This document shows positions 17,263-25,302 of a DNA stretch of 39,478 nt, in pieces. Made by a program: the position numbers and the translations under genes. The DNA lies in assembly GCA_902563055.1 (NCBI GenBank), contig CACEWE010000015.1, positions 1 to 39,478 on the forward strand, given 5' to 3'. The notes below the pieces were generated by a model, which saw only the letters and a list, made by a program, of their open reading frames with translations, was not told the origin of the DNA and searched no databases. Position 1 is the stretch's first letter. Each line of letters starts with the position of its first letter. This DNA comes from an uncultured Gammaproteobacteria bacterium. GTDB lineage: Bacteria > Pseudomonadota > Gammaproteobacteria > Francisellales > CACEW01.

Positions 17263-20130
17263 TTATTCTAATTCTCTGGATTTTTCTATCGGCCCAGCAT
17301 GGTTTTGGACATGTGATGCAAAAGGCAATGAAGGGAAAAGCTCAGGTATAAGTTTTCTAAGGTGTCGCTGTTGCTTAATTTTATCTTTATAACAAGCATT
17401 CCACATTTTATAATCAACAATTATAAGTATGTAGCCCATTTTTTCTAACAATGCTTTCTGTTGCTGACTTTTGACGTTCAATCTACCATCTTTTTCATAA
17501 TGATGGGGTCCATGAGCCTCTATAATCAGGTTCTTAGATTTAATAAAAATATCAACACTTAAGCAGTTGCATATACCCAAATATTTTTCTTCCTCTAGCA
17601 CAAGATCTGGCCGCATTTCTTTTAAGGTGTTAAACACATCTTTTTGAAGTCTTGATGGGGAGGGGTTCGCTGAAACTTCACCTATTTGAGAGCTTAACTT
17701 AATGTAACTGGTTTTATGACAAGAAAAAATCCATGTCAATGCCAAAGCAATTTGATGTTTACCAATGTCTGACAATTTTTCTAAATGCCTTGGAATCTCC
17801 TGCAGTATAAGTTGTGATTCAAGTTTCAAAGGTAGCGGAATTTTTCTTCCCATTCTAGCTAAAGCTAAGAAGGTATTGGCAATATTTTGTTCATTAAATT
17901 GTTCCATATTGAGCCTGACCGAAGATAGTAAAGCATCATGCAAGTCTTTATGCAGATGCTCAAAAGTCAGCCCCATTTGATCTAACGCTAATAAGGTGTT
18001 TGCTATATCTTGTGGATTAAATTTAACTGCATTATGCCCGATAGCACTTAATAGATCTTGGCGCAAACCATCATCCATATGTTCAAACTGCATCCCCATT
18101 TGACTTAAACCTAATAATGTGTTCGCTATACCTTGTGAATTAAATTCATCTATATTACGTTGGATGGAAGCTAATAGCCTATAGCATAATTCCTTATCAA
18201 TATTATCAAAACCCAGTCCCATTTGACTTAAACTTAATAATGTGTTCGCTATATTTTGTGAATTAAATTCATCTATATTACGCCTGATTGCAGAGAGCAA
18301 GCAATGATATAAATTCCTCTCTAACTTATGAAAACTTATGCCCATTTTACCAAAGGCTAATAAGGTTTGTGTAATATTTATAGCAATAAATGCATCTGCA
18401 TTTCGGTAGGTTGCGGTTAGTAAACGGAGGCGTAATGTTTCATCTAAGTGGATAAGGCTTACCTTCATTTTACTTAAACCTAATAAGGTGTTTGCTATTT
18501 CTTGAGGGTTAAACTCAACTGCATTACGCCTAATGGCATTTAATAGAAGATCACCTAAGGGCTTATCTAAATGCTGAAAAAGTATTTTTGTTTTTCCTAG
18601 GGCTAATACGATTTGTGCACTATTTTGTGGATTAAATTGATCTATATTTCGTGCTATAGCAGTAGATAAAAAGCCAAGTAGCCTTCTATCAAAATGCTTA
18701 AAATCTAGCCCTATTTTATACAATGCTCCTAAGGAATTTGTAATATCTTGTGGCGTACATTGGCTTAAATTTTGTAAGACTGCAGATAGCAAATCATTCA
18801 ATAATTCCCTATTTAAATGATTCAAGTCTAGGTTCATATTTCCAAAGTTTAATAAGAGTGTTGCTATATCTTCTGATTTAAATCGATATATATTTCTTAT
18901 GGTGGCAGTTAGCAAACCGTGACCTAATCTCGGGTCTAGATTCATAAAATTTAGTCCCATTTTCCCAAGGGCTAATACGATGTTTGCTATTTCTTTTAGA
19001 ATAAATCGATCTACATTTTGTGCTATAGCATTTAGTAAAATATTACGTAACCTCACGTCTAGGTTTATAAAAGACACATCCATTTCATATAAGCCTAATA
19101 AAGTTTGTGCTATATTTTCTGGCTTAAACCAGCGTGCATTTCGTGCAATGGCTGTGAGCAAGTCATTACGTAATTCCATATCTAAATCTATAAAACTTAG
19201 CCTCATTTGACCTAAGGCTAATGAGGTATTTGCAACATCTTGAGCATTAAATTGTTTTACATTTAGCCTAAGAGCAGTGAATAGATCCTTAGATAAATCT
19301 TTATCAATATGCTCAAATGTCAGTCCCATTTGATCTAATGCTAATAAGATGTTTGCAATATTTTGGGGAATAAATTGATCTGTATTTCGCCTGATGGCAG
19401 CTAATAGTCCATAGTATAAATCATTGTTCATATCATGCAAACTTAGTCCCATATGAACTAAAGCTAATAAGGTATTTGCAATATCTTGAGCATTAAATTG
19501 ATTTACATTGCGCCTAACGGCAGCTAATAGTGCATAGTATAAATCACCATCTTTATTAAAACGCAGTCCCATTTTATCTAAAGCTAATAAAGTGTTTGCA
19601 ATATTTCTAGGGATAAACTGATGGGCATTTTTATAGACGGCAGCTAAGAGTCGATCGTATGAGTCGTCATCTAAATCTGCAATATGTACGCCCATTTGAG
19701 CTAAGGCTGATAGAGTGTTTGCTATATTTTGTGGATTAAATTCAATTGCATAATATTTTACTAATTTCAGTATTTTATTCTGTAGTAGCTCACCTAGTTC
19801 TAGCCATGTTATACCAAAGTTTCGCATAGCACAGAGCAGGTTACTACAGCTTTGTGCTGTAAAGTCATATGCATGATCAATAGCTGGTTTATGACGAGTG
19901 TCTATGGCTGCTAATGCATCTTGTATTATTCCTTCATAGGTTTGCTTTATTGATTTAATGTCACCGCCATGATGCCAATCAGTAGGTTTTTTTTCATGCA
20001 AATTTCTAAGCCTTGTTGATACTTTATAAAAATCGATTAATACAACAACAGCCATGCTTCTACGGTCTGAAGTGCGTCTTGTCTTAGCTTTAGGGGCTTG
20101 GCTGCTTGTTCCTGTAAATCCTCTTTTCAT
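17263..20130 (-). CDS. RAP-domain protein with about 16 solenoid repeats of 41 residues (large paralogue)
   Basis: A 955-residue protein with three parts. Residues 1-89 are basic (KAKTRR, SDRR). Residues 90-744 are 16 tandem units of 41 residues (one of 40) plus a partial unit from 745, with the pattern FNPQxIANTLLALxxMGLxF then a second helix of the type LDxxLxxxLLxAIxRN. Each unit should be a helix pair, so the whole is an alpha-solenoid. Residues about 845-920 are a RAP domain: NCLSVDIFIKSKNLIIEAHG, then GRLNVKSQQQKALLEKMGY and W906. This plan is known from organellar RNA-binding proteins (FASTK, OPR, HPR types). No signal peptide or membrane helix. RBS AAGGAG. Function here is unproven; RNA binding is inferred. 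Confidence 0.85.
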   Translation of the reverse strand: MKRGFTGTSSQAPKAKTRRTSDRRSMAVVVLIDFYKVSTRLRNLHEKKPTDWHHGGDIKSIKQTYEGIIQDALAAIDTRHKPAIDHAYDFTAQSCSNLLCAMRNFGITWLELGELLQNKILKLVKYYAIEFNPQNIANTLSALAQMGVHIADLDDDSYDRLLAAVYKNAHQFIPRNIANTLLALDKMGLRFNKDGDLYYALLAAVRRNVNQFNAQDIANTLLALVHMGLSLHDMNNDLYYGLLAAIRRNTDQFIPQNIANILLALDQMGLTFEHIDKDLSKDLFTALRLNVKQFNAQDVANTSLALGQMRLSFIDLDMELRNDLLTAIARNARWFKPENIAQTLLGLYEMDVSFINLDVRLRNILLNAIAQNVDRFILKEIANIVLALGKMGLNFMNLDPRLGHGLLTATIRNIYRFKSEDIATLLLNFGNMNLDLNHLNRELLNDLLSAVLQNLSQCTPQDITNSLGALYKIGLDFKHFDRRLLGFLSTAIARNIDQFNPQNSAQIVLALGKTKILFQHLDKPLGDLLLNAIRRNAVEFNPQEIANTLLGLSKMKVSLIHLDETLRLRLLTATYRNADAFIAINITQTLLAFGKMGISFHKLERNLYHCLLSAIRRNIDEFNSQNIANTLLSLSQMGLGFDNIDKELCYRLLASIQRNIDEFNSQGIANTLLGLSQMGMQFEHMDDGLRQDLLSAIGHNAVKFNPQDIANTLLALDQMGLTFEHLHKDLHDALLSSVRLNMEQFNEQNIANTFLALARMGRKIPLPLKLESQLILQEIPRHLEKLSDIGKHQIALALTWIFSCHKTSYIKLSSQIGEVSANPSPSRLQKDVFNTLKEMRPDLVLEEEKYLGICNCLSVDIFIKSKNLIIEAHGPHHYEKDGRLNVKSQQQKALLEKMGYILIIVDYKMWNACYKDKIKQQRHLRKLIPELFPSLPFASHVQNHAGPIEKSRELE
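17899..19863 (-). repeat. Tandem array of 123-base coding repeats
   Basis: Sixteen in-frame units of 123 bases (one of 120) encode residues 90-744 of the large RAP protein. Most units have diverged, but some neighbours are recent copies: 18101-18160 and 18224-18283 are nearly identical at exactly 123 bases offset. The array is therefore still capable of gaining or losing units by recombination. Confidence 0.85.
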
Positions 20131-20200
20131 GAATTATTGCTCCTTTATCATATGTATGTATAGCTGTGAGCTATATGAAATAATTTCTTGTTTTAACTAT

Positions 20201-22135
20201 TTATAATGTTTTTAAATCCTGCTCTACTTTATGCGCATCAAGTTTAGTAGTGTCTCTAGCTTGTGATGAGAAAGGCAGTGAAGGGAAAATTTCAGGCATC
20301 AGTTTTCTAAGGTATTGCTCTTGGTGATTTATATCATTATTTAAAGAATCCCACTCGTTATAATTCACGGTTACAAGTGTATAGCCCATTTTTTTTAGTA
20401 GCTCTTCCTGCTGCCTACTTTTGACACTCAATTGACCATCTTTTTCATAATGAGTGGGTCCATGAACCTCAATAATAAGGTTTTTAGACTTAATGAAGCC
20501 ATCAACACTCAAACAATTACATATGCCTAATGGTTTTTCTTCTTCTATTATTAGTCCTTTAGGTATGATTCTTCTTAACATATCAAATATATCTATTTGA
20601 AATCTTGAAGGATTTTCCTCATTTGAAACTGAACCTATCAGTGCATTATATTCAGGGTAAGATATTTGATGATAAGCAAGAATCCATGTCAATGCCAGAG
20701 CAATTTGATGTTTATGAATCTCTAACATTTCTTTATGTTTTATTTGCATCTGGGTTAAAAGTTGTTGTACAAGCGCAACAGGCAAATGTTCTCTTTCCAT
20801 CCTGGATATAGCTAATAAGGTGTTTGCACTATCTTGTGAATTAAATTTTATCATATTTATTGAGACTGAGTGTAATAGCTTTTCTTTTAGATCATCACGC
20901 AAGTCACTAAATTTTAGCCCCAATTGGTCTAAACTTAATAAGGTCATTGATATATTTTGTGGATTAAATTCCGCTACATTTTCCTTAATGGATTGTAATA
21001 GTCGCTTATATAGTATATAGCCGAAATTACCAATTTTTAGCTGCATTTTGCATAAGGCGAATAAAATATTGGCTATACCTTGCTGATTCAGTGCGCTTGC
21101 TTTTTTCTTAATGGTATTTAGCAAATCAATCGTAAACTGTGCATCAAAATTATCAAAACATAATCCCATTTTATATAGACCCAATAAGGTGTTTGCTACA
21201 TGTTGTTGATTATAAAATTCTAAATTCATGTGAATAGATTTTAATAGACTTGACATAAGTGCTTTGTGTTTGAGATTATTGTCACGCATTCCCATTTGGC
21301 CTAAGGATAATGTAGTGATTGATATTTCTTGTTGATTAAAATTCTTTAAGTTTTTAATGATGGAGCTTAATAGCTTTTCTTTTAAATTATTATCCAAAAT
21401 CTTAAAGTTTAGTTCCATTTTCGCCATGGCATATACGGTGTTTGCAATACCTTGTCCAATAAAGTTCGCTACTTTATTACTAACACAAGTTAATAGGTTT
21501 CGAACAAATTCAGGGTCGAAATCTCTATGAGTTAGCTTCATATGAGCAAAAGCTAATAATGTCATTGATATACATTGTTCATTATGTCCTTTAATTTCTC
21601 TTGAGGATGCATTGATTAGTGCTTTTTGAAGATCATCAGATAAATTATGAAAAGTTACTTCCATTTGAGCTAAAGCTAATAAGCTGTTGGAAATATCTTG
21701 AGAATTAAATTTAAAAGCATGGAATTTAATTAATTGTTCTATTTTACACTGTAGTGGCCTATTTAGACTTGGCCAACTTACTCCAAAGTTTCGCATTGCA
21801 CACAGTAAATTACAACAACTTTGTGGTGTAAAATCGTATGCGGGAGTGCTAAATGCTTGGTGGTGATGGTCTTTAGCTGCTAATGCATCTTGTATAATTT
21901 CTTGGTAGCTTTTTTCTATGGAGCAAGGTCTGTAGAAATACTGCCATTCTTTAGGTTTTGCTGAAGTTGACTTATACGTTCCTGATACTCTATAAAAATG
22001 AATTAATTTTTTTACTGCATTGCTTTTAGCTTGAGGTGTAGGGTGTTGAGTTCTGCGTGCTTTATCTCTAGGCATGTAGGAGCTACGTGCTCCTTGATAG
22101 CCTTCCATAACCATTGCTTTTCTCTTTGGTGGCAT
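20201..22135 (-). CDS. RAP-domain protein with about 8 solenoid repeats (small paralogue)
   Basis: Paralogue of the 955-residue protein, 644 residues. It has a basic N-terminus with MPPKRKA and DKARR. Eight full 41/42-residue units follow from residue 102 to 430, with a partial ninth. Then a linker (HKHQIALALTWILAYHQISY) and the RAP domain (about 530-605) carry Asp545, Glu556, His558 and Trp595. The first repeat unit (SCCNLLCAMRNFGVSW) and the linker/RAP part are well conserved between the two proteins, while the central units differ in number and sequence. It starts at ATG 22135 with ACGGAG upstream and is probably the first gene of a two-gene transcript (70-base gap). Function unproven. Confidence 0.85.
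   Translation of the reverse strand: MPPKRKAMVMEGYQGARSSYMPRDKARRTQHPTPQAKSNAVKKLIHFYRVSGTYKSTSAKPKEWQYFYRPCSIEKSYQEIIQDALAAKDHHHQAFSTPAYDFTPQSCCNLLCAMRNFGVSWPSLNRPLQCKIEQLIKFHAFKFNSQDISNSLLALAQMEVTFHNLSDDLQKALINASSREIKGHNEQCISMTLLAFAHMKLTHRDFDPEFVRNLLTCVSNKVANFIGQGIANTVYAMAKMELNFKILDNNLKEKLLSSIIKNLKNFNQQEISITTLSLGQMGMRDNNLKHKALMSSLLKSIHMNLEFYNQQHVANTLLGLYKMGLCFDNFDAQFTIDLLNTIKKKASALNQQGIANILFALCKMQLKIGNFGYILYKRLLQSIKENVAEFNPQNISMTLLSLDQLGLKFSDLRDDLKEKLLHSVSINMIKFNSQDSANTLLAISRMEREHLPVALVQQLLTQMQIKHKEMLEIHKHQIALALTWILAYHQISYPEYNALIGSVSNEENPSRFQIDIFDMLRRIIPKGLIIEEEKPLGICNCLSVDGFIKSKNLIIEVHGPTHYEKDGQLSVKSRQQEELLKKMGYTLVTVNYNEWDSLNNDINHQEQYLRKLMPEIFPSLPFSSQARDTTKLDAHKVEQDLKTL
20846..21832 (-). 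repeat. Second array of coding repeats (8 units)
   Basis: Eight in-frame units of 123 bases (one of 126) encode residues 102-430 of the small RAP protein. They are more diverged from each other than those of the large paralogue, and no near-identical neighbours were seen, suggesting an older array. Confidence 0.75.
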
Positions 22136-22206
22136 ATATCACTCCGTATTCAATGGCAAGCATGACTGCAAGTTATTAAATAGATTTATTTTGTAAGATA
22201 AATATA

Positions 22207-22236
22207 ATAGTACATTAGATAAAAGTATAAAGTCAA
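22207..22236 (-). promoter_or_regulatory. Putative promoter of the RAP gene pair
   Basis: On the minus strand TTGACT (22236-22231) and TACTAT (22212-22207) are 18 bases apart, about 70 bases upstream of the small RAP gene. The -35 is good, the -10 weak, so activity may need help or may be low. Confidence 0.4.
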
Positions 22237-22415
22237 GCGTTATTTGGCGCAATCAGTAAGCGCTTACCTTGTGGTTATTTTAAAATATATATTGAATTTT
22301 TAGGGCCCTTATAGGCTTGGGTGGGGTTATGATCACTGTTATTTTAATGCTTAATGAAAGTATTTTTTTAAATGCTTAGTATTAATTTTTGCCTATAGGT
22401 GTAGTAAATTTCCTA

Positions 22416-22443
22416 TTGCACTATAGTTTTATTTTTGTATAAT
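22416..22443 (+). promoter_or_regulatory. Promoter of the cobalamin/folE operon
   Basis: TTGCAC and a perfect TATAAT with 16 bases between them. The leader before the TTG start at 22472 would be only about 20 bases, too short for a riboswitch. Confidence 0.65.
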
Positions 22444-22471
22444 CACGCTTTAGCATATTTGGGAGCCTCTA

Positions 22472-23005
22472 TTGAACACACGTTTTGTTTTTATGCTTTT
22501 ATTGCTTGCTGCAGTTGCCACAAGATTGGTGTTTCATGTTCCTAATATGAACCCCATAGACGGATTATGTATTGTGGCCCTTGGCCTTTTTTCATGGCCG
22601 GTGGCGATGCTATTTATGCTAATGGCTTTTGGGATATCAGATTTTGCTTTAACATTTTTGGCCCATGCAAGCTTTGGCTCTTGGGCATTCTTTACTTATA
22701 GTGGCCATATAGTAGCCTTATGGGCAAGTAAAAAAATCTATACTAAAGATCCTCACAGGGTAGCTTCTTGTGGTGCTTTGTTTGTGGTCTTATATTGGCT
22801 GTGGACTAATTTTGGAACCTTTTTGTGCTCTGGAATGTATAATCCCTTAAGCTTGTCTTCGCTAGGGCTTTGTTATGTGGCAGCACTGCCGTTTTTATCC
22901 TATTCCTTGCTGGGCATGATGCTTACTTTACTTATAACTAGCCAAATGCAATTAGGGTATACTTATTTTATTCCTGCTATGCGCAAAAAAATGAGGAGTT
23001 TGTAA
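22472..23005 (+). CDS. DUF6580-like small polytopic membrane protein
   Basis: A 177-residue protein with five or six membrane helices. It resembles the DUF6580 family: NMNPIDGLCIVALGLFSWP near the N-terminus, then SDF, WTNFGTFLCSGMYNP and GLCYVAALPFLSYSLLG. Start is TTG with GGGAG six bases upstream; no ATG fits. Its TAA overlaps the ATG of the adenosyltransferase gene (TAATG), so translation is coupled. Because such small proteins resemble substrate-binding subunits of vitamin transporters and the partner handles cobalamin, a role in corrinoid uptake is a reasonable guess but is not shown by the sequence. Confidence 0.7.
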   Translation: MNTRFVFMLLLLAAVATRLVFHVPNMNPIDGLCIVALGLFSWPVAMLFMLMAFGISDFALTFLAHASFGSWAFFTYSGHIVALWASKKIYTKDPHRVASCGALFVVLYWLWTNFGTFLCSGMYNPLSLSSLGLCYVAALPFLSYSLLGMMLTLLITSQMQLGYTYFIPAMRKKMRSL

Positions 23006-23568
23006 TGGGACATCGTATTTCTAAAGTTTATACTAAAACCGGTGATCAAGGTATCAGCTCTTTAGATGGCAAAAATAGGCTGGCAAAATGCGATCCTGCT
23101 TTTGCAGTGGTTGGGGATTTAGATGAGCTTAACTGTGCTTTGGGGATTCTAGCAGTGGATCAGGATCTTGTTGAGCCGCTTAAAATATTAGTAATGGAAT
23201 TGCAACAACTATTATTTAATATGGGTGCTGAATGGGTGCTGTTTGATGCTATTATTAAAAACACAGATGTAAGTGATTTAGAGGCCCATATTGATCATTA
23301 CAATAGCCAAATGGCACCTTTAAAAGAGTTTATTTTACCAGGTGGTAATGCATTAGCTGCTAAATGGCATATGGCTAGAAGTATTTGTCGCCGCGCTGAA
23401 CGCAGTGTGGTTACGTATATGCAAGATAAAACACGATATTATAATCCCTGTGCTTTACAGTGGCTTAATCGTCTAAGTGACTTTTTATTTGTGATGGCGC
23501 GTTTTGCTATGCTAGAGGATCATAGTGAGATACAATGGCATGGATTGAAAAAGCCCAAGGAGTCTTAA
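23005..23568 (+). CDS. ATP:cob(I)alamin adenosyltransferase, PduO type
   Basis: Transfers the 5'-deoxyadenosyl group of ATP to cob(I)alamin, giving coenzyme B12. The 187 residues form a single PduO/MMAB helical-bundle domain. Marks are the ATP-binding N-terminus VYTKTGDQGISSLDG, VGDLDELNCALG, the active-site RSICRRAERSVV, and NRLSDFLFVMARFAM. No cobalamin synthesis genes are nearby, so it probably acts on salvaged corrinoid. The B12-dependent enzyme it serves is not in the window. Coupled to the upstream membrane protein by a one-base stop/start overlap. Confidence 0.95.
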   Translation: MGHRISKVYTKTGDQGISSLDGKNRLAKCDPAFAVVGDLDELNCALGILAVDQDLVEPLKILVMELQQLLFNMGAEWVLFDAIIKNTDVSDLEAHIDHYNSQMAPLKEFILPGGNALAAKWHMARSICRRAERSVVTYMQDKTRYYNPCALQWLNRLSDFLFVMARFAMLEDHSEIQWHGLKKPKES

Positions 23569-23712
23569 GTGGACAAAGACAATAAAGATGCTAAAAAACC
23601 AACAACTGAAAAGCGAAGCTTAAGAGATTATCGTTTTTTAAACGTTCCATTGTTATTTTGGATGTTGATTATTATTGCATTCATTTCATTTTTATTATGG
23701 TTAGGAGTATAA
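23569..23712 (+). CDS. 47-residue single-pass membrane peptide
   Basis: A short frame with GTG start, AAGGAG six bases upstream, beginning at the adenosyltransferase stop and ending two bases before the folE ATG. The product has a charged head (MDKDNKDAKKPTTEKRSLRD) and one hydrophobic helix (about 27-46, VPLLFWMLIIIAFISFLLWL). Its C-terminus is at the membrane. The folE ribosome binding site is inside its last codons. Tight packing between two conserved genes and a good site support real translation. Function unknown. Confidence 0.7.
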   Translation: MDKDNKDAKKPTTEKRSLRDYRFLNVPLLFWMLIIIAFISFLLWLGV

Positions 23713-23714
23713 AT

Positions 23715-24320
23715 ATGACTGAGGCACAACTTGCAGGCACAGAGCAACTGCTTGAACGGGTGGTTTCTAAAGAGGAAGCCAAAGAGGCAATTAAAACTCT
23801 GTTGCGCTATATTGGTGAAGATACGGGTCGTGAAGGTTTGCTTGATACGCCAAGAAGGGTAATAGAGAGCTATAAAGAGTTTTTTGCCGGTTATGAGCAA
23901 AATCCAAATGAAATTCTTAGCACTACCTTTAAAGAAGTTGGTAATTATGATGAAGTGGTACTTTTAAAGGATATTACTTTTACTTCGCATTGTGAACATC
24001 ATATGGTGCCTTTTATAGGGGTAGCGCATGTGGCCTATATTCCAAGAAACAAAGTGGTTGGTATTAGTAAACTGGCCAGGCTTGTGGATGCTTTTGCAAG
24101 GCGTTTACAAATTCAAGAACGGATGACGGTTGATATTGCACAAACCATCGCTGATGTTCTAGACCCTAAAGGCGTTGCAGTGATTATTAAAGCTAAGCAT
24201 CAATGTATGACAACGCGCGGTGTCGGCAAGCCCAACAGCGATACGGTAACTTCTTGTATGCGTGGACTTTTTAGAGAAGATTCCAAAAGCCGAGCTGAGT
24301 TAATGCAGCTTTTGGCATAG
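23715..24320 (+). CDS. folE: GTP cyclohydrolase I
   Basis: Converts GTP to 7,8-dihydroneopterin triphosphate, first step toward folate (and queuosine). The 201 residues contain RYIGEDTGREGLLDTPRRV, the zinc-binding SHCEHHMVPF (Cys93, His96) with Cys164 in KHQCMTTRGV, and GISKLARLVDAFARRLQIQERM. The start at 23715 follows AGGAG; an in-frame ATG 19 codons upstream lies inside the small membrane-peptide gene without a binding site and is rejected. Length without that extension fits the family (E. coli 222, with a longer N-terminus). Confidence 0.96.
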   Translation: MTEAQLAGTEQLLERVVSKEEAKEAIKTLLRYIGEDTGREGLLDTPRRVIESYKEFFAGYEQNPNEILSTTFKEVGNYDEVVLLKDITFTSHCEHHMVPFIGVAHVAYIPRNKVVGISKLARLVDAFARRLQIQERMTVDIAQTIADVLDPKGVAVIIKAKHQCMTTRGVGKPNSDTVTSCMRGLFREDSKSRAELMQLLA

Positions 24321-24351
24321 TTATTTATTTGGTTTTGTATCTTTTATAAAA

Positions 24352-25296
24352 TCAGTTACCTATTCCTTCAATGTCTTTGACTGCATCATTAAGGGTTGGG
24401 AAGTAGCTTTTTTTATTAAAATCCTCAGGCTTGCTTACAAAATAGGATTGATTATGATGCATAGCGCAATACTCACCCCATGGGTCAAATTTAACGCCTA
24501 GTAGTTTGGCTAATTTTACAATAAATGCATTATTAAGTGGAAATTGAAAATAAACTCTATTGCCACAGGCATGATTGATTTCTTTGATAGCATGCTTCAC
24601 TGAAATTTTTTCTTGGCCAAGTACAAATTCATTGTGTTTTTGATCATGAAGAATCAGGTGCGTTGTGATTAAGGCAATATCTTTACCATGCATAAAATTA
24701 AATGTACCTTTTGCACTAAAGAAGCGTGCAATTTTTAAGTATTTTTGATTATCTTTTATGCCACCGCTAATATGTGAATAAGGGATATCAAAACGGCCGC
24801 CCATAACAAGTGTTAAAAACACCGTGTAAATAGGAGGCGTGTTTTGCATTTTTTTTATTGCTTCATGTGCTCTATATTTAGATTTTATATACATGGGACC
24901 ATATTCAAGTGCATCAGGGTTCGCTTTGTTATTCCCAGAGAGTATACTTGCTGTAGAGTAATAAATAATTTTTTTACATTTACCTTTTGATGCATATTTT
25001 ATAAGATCTAATGTTTTGTGATAGTTAATTTCCATAGAATAGGGGTCATCATTCCATGCTGTTGCAATATGAATAAGAATATCACAATTTTTTACTACTG
25101 ATTCTTGAGCTTTAATATCATCTAGCTTACCTTTGTGTAACGTGATTCTGGGATGCTTGTGGTAGCGTTTATGAAGTTTTGCTTTATTTCTGATTAAACA
25201 ATCTAAGTGAGCATCTGTGCTTTCTAGCAAATTTTCTAAAAGATAATGCCCAATACAGCCACTAGCTCCCGTTATAAAATAGTGCGGTGTAGTCAT
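24352..25296 (-). CDS. Extended SDR, NAD-dependent epimerase/dehydratase-like
   Basis: A 314-residue Rossmann-fold oxidoreductase. The nucleotide-binding TGASGCIG is at residues 9-16, DD after LKGKL binds adenine in this family, and the catalytic triad is Ser/Thr in YSTAS (113-117), Tyr136 and Lys140 in YIKSK. The C-terminal half is divergent and has no transmembrane helix. Likely substrates are nucleotide- or lipid-linked sugars or a reducible side group, in view of the upstream glycosyltransferases. It is the last gene of a tight four-gene minus-strand operon, six bases after the LpxB-related gene. Confidence 0.82.
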   Translation of the reverse strand: MTTPHYFITGASGCIGHYLLENLLESTDAHLDCLIRNKAKLHKRYHKHPRITLHKGKLDDIKAQESVVKNCDILIHIATAWNDDPYSMEINYHKTLDLIKYASKGKCKKIIYYSTASILSGNNKANPDALEYGPMYIKSKYRAHEAIKKMQNTPPIYTVFLTLVMGGRFDIPYSHISGGIKDNQKYLKIARFFSAKGTFNFMHGKDIALITTHLILHDQKHNEFVLGQEKISVKHAIKEINHACGNRVYFQFPLNNAFIVKLAKLLGVKFDPWGEYCAMHHNQSYFVSKPEDFNKKSYFPTLNDAVKDIEGIGN

Positions 25297-25302
25297 TTTT
25301 TT

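Larger units (their letters stand above)
22136..22471. other. Divergent intergenic region between RAP genes and the DUF6580-like operon
   Basis: A 336-base AT-rich stretch holding outward-facing promoters at both sides. It contains no convincing open frame, tRNA or cobalamin riboswitch (no B12-box-like core seen). AGTAAGCGCTTACC (near 22254-22267) contains the palindrome GTAAGCGCTTAC, a possible operator between the two promoters. Confidence 0.5.

Noticed and set aside
17899..19863. CRISPR or non-coding tandem repeat
   Set aside because: The 123-base period is a whole number of codons, the frame is open throughout and the units encode a conserved helical motif.
17263..22135. Ankyrin, TPR, PPR or leucine-rich repeat protein
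   Set aside because: Unit length (41) and motif do not fit the 33-, 34-, 35- or 24-residue consensus sequences, and the C-terminal RAP domain points elsewhere.
22136..22471. Cobalamin riboswitch before the adenosyltransferase operon
   Set aside because: The promoter leaves only about 20 bases of leader and no B12-box-like core was seen.
23658..23714. N-terminal extension of folE
   Set aside because: It overlaps the small membrane-peptide gene, and AGGAG precedes ATG 23715.
23628..23900. 90-codon minus-strand frame
   Set aside because: Antisense to the peptide gene and folE, with no family match.
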